NCBI GenBank assembly: GCA_028689195.1
Contig: JAQTWR010000062.1
Span: 1-11,071 of the forward strand
Source of the DNA: Anaerolineales bacterium
GTDB lineage: Bacteria > Chloroflexota > Anaerolineae > Anaerolineales > Villigracilaceae
Reading direction: 5' to 3'
Length of the DNA: 11,071 nucleotides
Shown here piece after piece: positions 6,707 through 11,071 of this stretch (its first letter is position 1; every line of letters begins with the position of its first letter). Under the pieces are notes generated by a model. That model saw nothing but the letters and a program-made list of their open reading frames with translations. It searched no databases and was not told the origin of the DNA. The position numbers and the translations under genes were made by a program.

Positions 6707-7540
6707 ATGCACCGCGAACGAGTTTCAGAAAATGTATATTGGTTTCAAAGCGAAGTGTACGCGCAAGTGACGGCGGGAGTCATCGTCGGTCCGCAATGGG
6801 CGGTGATGATTGACACATTGGCGCTGCCCGAAGAGACAATGGGAATACGCGATTTCATCGAACGCGAATTAGGCGTGCAAGTGCGCTATGTAATCAACAC
6901 CCACTATCACGCCGACCATACCTGGGGCAATTGCTTCTTCCCCGACGCGACCATCATCGGGCATACGCGCTGCCGCGATCTATTGATCGAACTTGGCAAA
7001 CCTTCGCTGGAAGAAGCCCGCAAGCAGAATCCAAACCTGCGTCAGGTCAAGATCGTTCTCCCCCATGTGACTTTCTCGTCAGGCGATTTGACGATTCGCG
7101 TGGGCAAGAAAAATTTAATTCTCTCGCCCGCGTTTGGTCACAGCGAAGACGGGATTTCGGTCCTTGTAGAAGAAGACCGCGTGCTGTTTGCCGGCGACGC
7201 GTTTATGCCGCTGCCTTACATCGTAGACGGCAATATAGACGAGATGCTGGCTTCGGTTAAAAAGATCGGGCGCATGGGCTTGGAAAATATCATTCAAGGT
7301 CACGGCGATATTATCCTGCGCGGCGAAATTGACGCGGCGGTAAAAGAAAACATCAACTACTTGAACAACATCAAGAAGGCGGTTAAATCCACGGGCAAGC
7401 GCAAAGACGCAATCGAATATCTTGACTCGATCACGGTCGAGCAATGCGGCAAGAGCCGCGTTCATCTCAGCGGGCTGGCGAAGACCCTGCACCAGCGCAA
7501 TTTGCGCGTGTTGTACCGCCAGATGAACAGCGAGAATTAA
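6707..7540 (+). CDS. Metallo-beta-lactamase-fold hydrolase
   Basis: The product has 277 residues from ATG 6707, which has a well-placed GAGAAGG. It carries the complete metallo-beta-lactamase-fold metal site: THYHADH (H66, H68, D70, H71), H145 in AFGHSEDG, D164 in FAGDAF and H199 in QGHGD. A binuclear zinc (or iron) hydrolase is expected. The fold starts right away (VSENVYWFQSEVYAQVTAG) and there is no signal peptide or transmembrane segment, so it is probably cytoplasmic. The family covers thioesterases, glyoxalase II, lactonases and true beta-lactamases. The sequence alone does not give the substrate, and it should not be called a resistance gene. The C-terminal ~60 residues are basic and helical. 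It is the first gene of a plus-strand row, and a T-less hairpin separates it from the next gene. Confidence 0.9.
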   Translation: MHRERVSENVYWFQSEVYAQVTAGVIVGPQWAVMIDTLALPEETMGIRDFIERELGVQVRYVINTHYHADHTWGNCFFPDATIIGHTRCRDLLIELGKPSLEEARKQNPNLRQVKIVLPHVTFSSGDLTIRVGKKNLILSPAFGHSEDGISVLVEEDRVLFAGDAFMPLPYIVDGNIDEMLASVKKIGRMGLENIIQGHGDIILRGEIDAAVKENINYLNNIKKAVKSTGKRKDAIEYLDSITVEQCGKSRVHLSGLAKTLHQRNLRVLYRQMNSEN

Positions 7541-7544
7541 CACG

Positions 7545-7589
7545 CGGACGTCCATACCGTTTGACGACATTCTACGGTATGGACGTCCG
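7545..7589 (+). terminator. Strong hairpin after the hydrolase gene, T-tract missing
   Basis: Perfect 16-bp arms (cggacgtccataccgt 7545-7560, acggtatggacgtccg 7574-7589) surround a 13-nt loop, starting four bases after the stop codon. It is followed by atctattta rather than a T-run, so it may be a partial terminator, an mRNA 3'-end stabiliser or a protein site. Each arm also holds the small palindrome ggacgtcc. Confidence 0.5.
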
Positions 7590-7635
7590 ATCTATTTAGA
7601 ATATTGGGGGAATGACTTTACGGGAGAACGTCACG

Positions 7636-8088
7636 ATGAAAATCCTTCTTGAAAAAACGCGATACCTTGCGCTGGTTGGGGTAATTTCGCTTCTGGCGGC
7701 GGCTATCGCCGCTTTTGCGTGGGGAGCGCTCGAAACCATCGCCGCAATCGCACTGGTGATTCAATCGGCGGGCAAAGACCCCTCCATCGCCATTGACTTC
7801 ATCAAGATTGTAGACAGCCTCTTGATTGCAACCGCCCTGCTTATTTTTGCCGCGAGTTTATACGAGCTGTTCATCGGCGCGTTAGACCTGCCCGAATGGA
7901 TGCTCGCGCATAGTCTTTACGACTTGAAAGCGAAATTAAGCAGCATGATCGTATTGGTAATGAGCGTAAAATTTCTGGAAAAATTATTAGAAGTCAAAGA
8001 CGCGGACGCTTTATTAAAAACGGGCGCCGCAGCCGCATTAATGTCTGCGGTGTTGATCGCGTTCGGGTATTTCGGAAAAAAGGATTAG
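7636..8088 (+). CDS. UPF0114 / YqhA-like integral membrane protein
   Basis: The product has 150 residues starting MKILLEKTRY, with four hydrophobic segments at ~10-42, 56-82, 100-118 and 128-146. The pattern ASLYELFIGALDLPEWM, then SLYDLKAKLSSMIVLVMSV and FLEKLLEV, matches the UPF0114 (YqhA) family of bacterial inner-membrane proteins, whose role is not established. I chose ATG 7636 because GGGAG lies nine bases upstream and the family N-terminus (LLEKTRY) follows at once. The in-frame ATG at 7612 would add eight polar residues and has only a G-run touching it. It lies 14 bp before the MFS gene and is probably co-transcribed with it. Confidence 0.8.
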   Translation: MKILLEKTRYLALVGVISLLAAAIAAFAWGALETIAAIALVIQSAGKDPSIAIDFIKIVDSLLIATALLIFAASLYELFIGALDLPEWMLAHSLYDLKAKLSSMIVLVMSVKFLEKLLEVKDADALLKTGAAAALMSAVLIAFGYFGKKD

Positions 8089-8102
8089 GGGTAAAGCGAA
8101 GC

Positions 8103-9302
8103 ATGAAAAATAAAATCGCAAAGTTGCATCCCAATATTTGGATCGTCACAATCACTTCGTTCCTCACGGATATTTCGTCCGAGATGCTCGTATATCTCAT
8201 CCCGTTGTTTCTTTCCAACGTGCTGGGCGTGCGGATGGCGTTCATCGGTTTGATTGACGGGCTGGCAGAGACAACGGCAAGCATCGTCAAGATTTACTCG
8301 GGCGCGCTTTCAGATAAGCTGGGCAAACGCAAATGGCTGGCGGTGACGGGATACGCAATCTCCACCATCGCCAAGCCGTTTTTATATTTTGCGAATACGT
8401 GGGGTTGGGTATTGGGCGTGCGCTTTACAGACCGCGTGGGCAAAGGAATCCGCACCGCGCCGCGCGACGCTTTGGTCGCCGCAAGCGTGGACAAGGAAAA
8501 TCGCGGATATGCGTTTGGGCTGCATCGCGCGGGAGATACGGCGGGCGCGTTTCTCGGCATTGCCATCGCGGCGTTGATTATCTGGCTGACGCAAACCAAC
8601 GCATCCCTGTTGAGCGCGAACACATTCCGCATTGCGGTACTTGCAAGCATCATCCCTGCGGCGTTGGCGGTCATCGTATTGGCGGTTGGCGCGACTGACG
8701 TAACCGTATCCAATTCGGGGACGGAAAAGCCGCGTCTATCGCTCAAAGAGATGAATCCCCGTTTCAAGGTTTTTCTGGGGATTATGATCCTCTTCACGCT
8801 TGGAAATTCATCCGACTCATTTATTATTTTGCGCGCGCAAGAGCGCGGACTTTCGGCGCTGCAAACGATGTTTATGCTGATGACGTTCACGGCGATTTAC
8901 ACGCTGCTGTCGAGTCCGCTGGGCGCGCTTTCGGATAAAGTCGGGCGCAAAAAAATAATCGTCGGCGGATGGCTGGCGTACACGCTTGTGTATCTGGGGC
9001 TTGCGCTTGCGAGCGCGGGCTGGCAAATTTGGATATTGCTCGGGTTGTATGGAATTTATTACGCGGCGACGGAAGGCGTGGCGAAGGCGCTGGTCGCCGA
9101 CCTTGTGCCTGAAGCGCAGCGCGGCACGGCGTATGGATGGTTTAACGCGGCAATCGGAATCACGGCGCTGCCGGCATCTTTTTTGGCGGGACTATTCTGG
9201 CAAGGCGCGGGCGCGTGGAACGGGTTTGGTCCTTCGTCGCCTTTTTTCTTTGGAGCGGGATTATCGCTAACCGCAGGCGTTTTACTATGGCGGCTCGTAT
9301 AG
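8103..9302 (+). CDS. MFS transporter
   Basis: The product has 399 residues with about twelve hydrophobic segments, a normal length for a 12-TM major facilitator. The cytoplasmic loop motif A occurs twice, once per half: GALSDKLGKRK (67-77) and GALSDKVGRKK (274-284). Between TM4 and TM5 is RFTDRVGKGIRTAPRDAL (107-124), characteristic of a group of uncharacterised bacterial and archaeal MFS proteins that I associate with MJ1317-like transporters. The second half repeats the pattern in TEGVAKALVADLVP (323-336). It is probably a proton-coupled exporter in the cytoplasmic membrane, with substrate unknown. The hydrolase three genes up could act on the same compound, but that is a guess. The start ATG has only a distant AGGGG. 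The stop is followed 22 bp later by the next gene. Confidence 0.92.
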   Translation: MKNKIAKLHPNIWIVTITSFLTDISSEMLVYLIPLFLSNVLGVRMAFIGLIDGLAETTASIVKIYSGALSDKLGKRKWLAVTGYAISTIAKPFLYFANTWGWVLGVRFTDRVGKGIRTAPRDALVAASVDKENRGYAFGLHRAGDTAGAFLGIAIAALIIWLTQTNASLLSANTFRIAVLASIIPAALAVIVLAVGATDVTVSNSGTEKPRLSLKEMNPRFKVFLGIMILFTLGNSSDSFIILRAQERGLSALQTMFMLMTFTAIYTLLSSPLGALSDKVGRKKIIVGGWLAYTLVYLGLALASAGWQIWILLGLYGIYYAATEGVAKALVADLVPEAQRGTAYGWFNAAIGITALPASFLAGLFWQGAGAWNGFGPSSPFFFGAGLSLTAGVLLWRLV

Positions 9303-9324
9303 TCCCTTATAAAGGATGGTTTAT

Positions 9325-9954
9325 ATGACCAACATACAGATGGAGTTTTGGAGCGCCATGTCTTCCGTTATCAGCGCTCTGATGGTTGTGGTCGCCGCCT
9401 TTTCCGGCGCGATCAAATATATTCAGGAGCAGCGGCGAAACCGCGAGATCAGGCAGGAAGAACTCGCCTGGCGCAAGACCCAATTCATCCTTGAATTGGC
9501 GGACGATTTTGAAAAGGACGCGCAATACCGAATTGCGAGACGGCTGCTATCCTATAACGTCGGCGTCCCGAAGAACAGCGCGCTCGGCAAAGTGTTGGGA
9601 GACGACACAAGCGGGCTTAACAAATCGGAGATGGAACTGCGTTACGCAATTGACGATTATCTCGATTTTTTCGACCGACTTTACCACTTCACTTTTATTA
9701 CGCGCTCTTTGAGCGTCTCTGATATAGAAATCTTCGGCTGGTACATTGTGCAAATTGGACAAACCAAAGAGTTGTGCGATTACGCCCATGCCGCAGGCTT
9801 TGAAGACGTTTTGAAATTAAATTCTGAAATCGGCAAATTGTTTGAAAGAAAGCATTGGTATCAAACGGTTCGCGAACATCCCCTTCCCTATAAAAACGAT
9901 AAGGCTGGCAGAACCAGCCTTCAGAGAAAGGGAAAGAAGCAAGCGAGCGATTGA
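9325..9954 (+). CDS. Membrane-anchored protein of unknown function (DUF4760-like?)
   Basis: The product has 209 residues from ATG 9325, which has AAGGA eight bases upstream; the in-frame ATG at 9316 overlaps that site and is less likely. One hydrophobic segment (~9-30, MSSVISALMVVVAAFSGAI) is followed by a charged helix that may form a coiled coil (~31-65, EQRRNREIRQEELAWRK). A helical cytoplasmic part follows, with YAIDDYLDFFDRLYHF (108-123) and a centre rich in aromatic residues. The anchor plus Arg-rich helix plus 'one-gene phage-defence-like' layout resembles DUF4760-type small proteins, but I cannot confirm the family. The last ~20 residues are basic and low complexity (KAGRTSLQRKGKKQ) and are encoded over a small hairpin (9901-9921). 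It is probably the last gene of the row. Confidence 0.7.
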   Translation: MTNIQMEFWSAMSSVISALMVVVAAFSGAIKYIQEQRRNREIRQEELAWRKTQFILELADDFEKDAQYRIARRLLSYNVGVPKNSALGKVLGDDTSGLNKSEMELRYAIDDYLDFFDRLYHFTFITRSLSVSDIEIFGWYIVQIGQTKELCDYAHAAGFEDVLKLNSEIGKLFERKHWYQTVREHPLPYKNDKAGRTSLQRKGKKQASD

Positions 9955-9964
9955 CGCCGCGCAG

Positions 9965-10130
9965 CGTTTATTAACGTGAATAATGGATAAGCCAAAAACA
10001 TCAGCATGTCACCCTGAGGGAGCGTTTTTCAGTGACCGAAGGGTCTCAAATGAGCCGTTCTGAGATGCTTCGGGGCAAAAAACGCCCCTCAGCATGACAT
10101 AATCCCGTTATCCATTATTGACGTTTATTA
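9965..10130. mobile_element. ~155-nt nested palindrome, MITE/REP-like
   Basis: Outer arms aataatggataa (9979-9990) and ttatccattatt (10108-10119) are perfectly inverted, and partial pairing continues outward (ttaacgt / acgtt). Inside is a second, imperfect palindrome from 10006 to 10100, bounded by atgtca and tgacat. Its arms carry ccctgaggg-agcgttttt-cgaagggtctca and its complement-like partner gagatgcttcgg-ggc-aaaaaacgcccctcagcatgaca. The nonamer cgtttatta occurs on both outer sides (9965-9973, 10122-10130) and could be a target duplication. There is no reading frame. It lies between the 209-residue gene and the convergent glycosyltransferase gene, and can also act as a bidirectional terminator-like structure. 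Confidence 0.6.
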
Positions 10131-10177
10131 GATTTTTAGGGCTTATGCAAAACCTTAAGAGAGTCCGCCAATCTTCA

Positions 10178-10227
10178 CTAATCTGCGCCAATCTTTTCTT
10201 AAGTTCGCGTGGATTGGCGCAGATTAG
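10178..10227. repeat. 16-bp perfect hairpin downstream of the glycosyltransferase
   Basis: Arms ctaatctgcgccaatc (10178-10193) and gattggcgcagattag (10212-10227) pair perfectly around an 18-nt loop, 61 bases after the stop codon at 10289 on the minus strand. The surrounding words (ttcactaat-cgcgc-aatc, taaattctttt) resemble the polA-flanking repeats and may be a diverged relative. On the minus strand the bases after the stem are TGAAGATTGG, with no T-run. I see nothing in 10236-10288. Confidence 0.6.
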
Positions 10228-10288
10228 CGGGTAAATTCTTTTAAATCAATGTTCTTCTGCGTCCCAAACGAATTTCCGATAAAGTTTA

Positions 10289-11071
10289 TTACTTTCCGCG
10301 CAGACTTACCTTTTGCCGAATGGAGCGCAGCCTGCGCGCGCCGCTCTGTTGCATCGAATTCAATTTTTGGCGGACGCCGTGTTTTCCGCGCCAATGCAGC
10401 AAAACAGATTCAAAGTAAAGCGCCTCCAAAGACTGCACCTGCCCTTCAATCGAAAACTTTTTGCTCAACTCTGTAGACTTCTCTCCAAAGCGCTCAAGTT
10501 TTTTCGCATCTCTCAAAAGTTCGGATAAGGTCTTTGCGAAAACGTCCACATCCAGCGGGACTTGATAGCCGTTTTCGTCGTTTTCGATCATGCCTTCAAA
10601 GGCTTCGTCTTTCACCGCCAACATCGGCAGCCCTGAAGCGATTGCCTCGATAACCGAAATCGGGTGAACTTCGGTCGTAGACGCGGAAAGGAAAACCGTC
10701 GCGTCGCTCAAAACATCGGGCAGTTCGGCGCGGTCAACCATTCCCAGAAAATGAATACGCTCATTGACTTTCGTCGCGGCGGCGTGCGCCTTCAAATCGC
10801 CGAGCGAGCTGCCGTCTCCGGCAAAAACAAGCCGCGCTTCGGGGAATTGATCCGCGATGCGCGCGAACGCGTCAATCAAAAAGTCGAGACGTTTCTCCGG
10901 CGCGATTCTTCCCACCGATAAAAGAATCGGCGCGTCTGCCCTAACGCCAAGTTTGGCTCTGAATTTTCCAATACGCTTCGCCTCTTGGAATTTGCTTAAA
11001 TCAATGCCATTGGGAATGACGTGAATCGGTCGGGTGACTTTCTGCTCCAACAGCAGGCGATAAAACTTTGG
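10289..11071 (-). CDS. GT4 glycosyltransferase, C-terminal part (5' end beyond window)
   Basis: 260 residues of an open frame that continues off the right edge (first residues PKFYRLLLEQ). Numbering is from there. They form the nucleotide-sugar-binding half of a GT-B, family GT4 retaining glycosyltransferase: VIPNGIDLSKF (18-28), LLSVGRIAPEKRLDFLIDAF (50-69), FAGDGSSLGDLK (83-94) and IHFLGMVDR (106-114). The EX7E signature in TEVHPISVIEAIASGLP (133-149) has its two glutamates at 134 and 142. These contact the sugar-nucleotide phosphate and ribose in the family. The tail is basic (ARRLRSIRQK, 245-254), which could favour membrane association. The TEVHPISVIEA form is reminiscent of glycolipid-forming GT4 enzymes, but the acceptor is unknown. 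A TTG at 11048 is not the start, because homology continues upstream. Confidence 0.92.
   Translation of the reverse strand, partial: PKFYRLLLEQKVTRPIHVIPNGIDLSKFQEAKRIGKFRAKLGVRADAPILLSVGRIAPEKRLDFLIDAFARIADQFPEARLVFAGDGSSLGDLKAHAAATKVNERIHFLGMVDRAELPDVLSDATVFLSASTTEVHPISVIEAIASGLPMLAVKDEAFEGMIENDENGYQVPLDVDVFAKTLSELLRDAKKLERFGEKSTELSKKFSIEGQVQSLEALYFESVLLHWRGKHGVRQKLNSMQQSGARRLRSIRQKVSLRGK

Noticed and set aside
9901..9921. Hairpin aaggctgg-cagaa-ccagcctt as a terminator
   Set aside because: It lies inside the coding region of the 209-residue protein and has no T-tract on the plus strand; on the minus strand no gene ends close by.
11048..11050. TTG as start of the glycosyltransferase
   Set aside because: The frame stays open to the window edge and family-like sequence (PKFYRLLLEQ) continues upstream, so the gene is cut, not short.

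Overview
The window looks like an ordinary chromosomal stretch from a free-living bacterium. My best guess is Chloroflexota, probably class Anaerolineae. This rests on the general look of the proteins (a receiver/roadblock-like fusion, a TPR protein of a type I associate with that group) and on intergenic repeats of the 'gaagggtctc...gagatgcttcg...ctcagcatgac' kind. It is an inference, not a demonstrated assignment. GC content is moderate and there is no sign of phage, plasmid or CRISPR; no tRNA or rRNA gene was seen.

Left part (1-6512), minus strand throughout. Reading in the direction of transcription: a 559-codon fusion protein (6512-4833) closed by a strong intrinsic terminator, then polA (4507-1709, complete DNA polymerase I with both exonuclease activities intact), then a TPR protein (1324 to beyond position 1). 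The spacers before and after polA (4508-4832 and 1325-1708) are filled with repeats. A roughly 157-bp element occurs in both, in opposite orientation, so polA is bracketed by a long imperfect inverted repeat. The copy upstream of polA appears to sit inside a second type of repeat.

Middle (6513-6706): an AT-rich divergent promoter region. Right-middle (6707-9954), plus strand: a probable operon-like row of a metallo-beta-lactamase-fold hydrolase, a small UPF0114/YqhA-like membrane protein, an MFS transporter and a 209-residue membrane-anchored protein of unknown function. The last three are spaced 14 and 22 nt apart. The hydrolase is separated from them by a 16-bp perfect hairpin with no T-tract. 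Right end: a repeat-filled spacer (9955-10288) with a ~155-nt nested palindrome, then the C-terminal 260 residues of a GT4 glycosyltransferase on the minus strand, cut by the window edge.

Most notable: the C-terminal ~125 residues of the 559-codon protein read as an IS200/IS605-type Y1 (HUH) transposase domain. Its two catalytic histidines are replaced (position of H-x-H reads Y-L-Q) while the tyrosine is kept. This domain is fused behind a receiver-like domain and a probable roadblock/LC7-like domain. It looks like a domesticated transposase fold used as a module in a signalling protein. The second point of interest is the density and nesting of palindromic or mobile-looking repeats around polA and before the glycosyltransferase.
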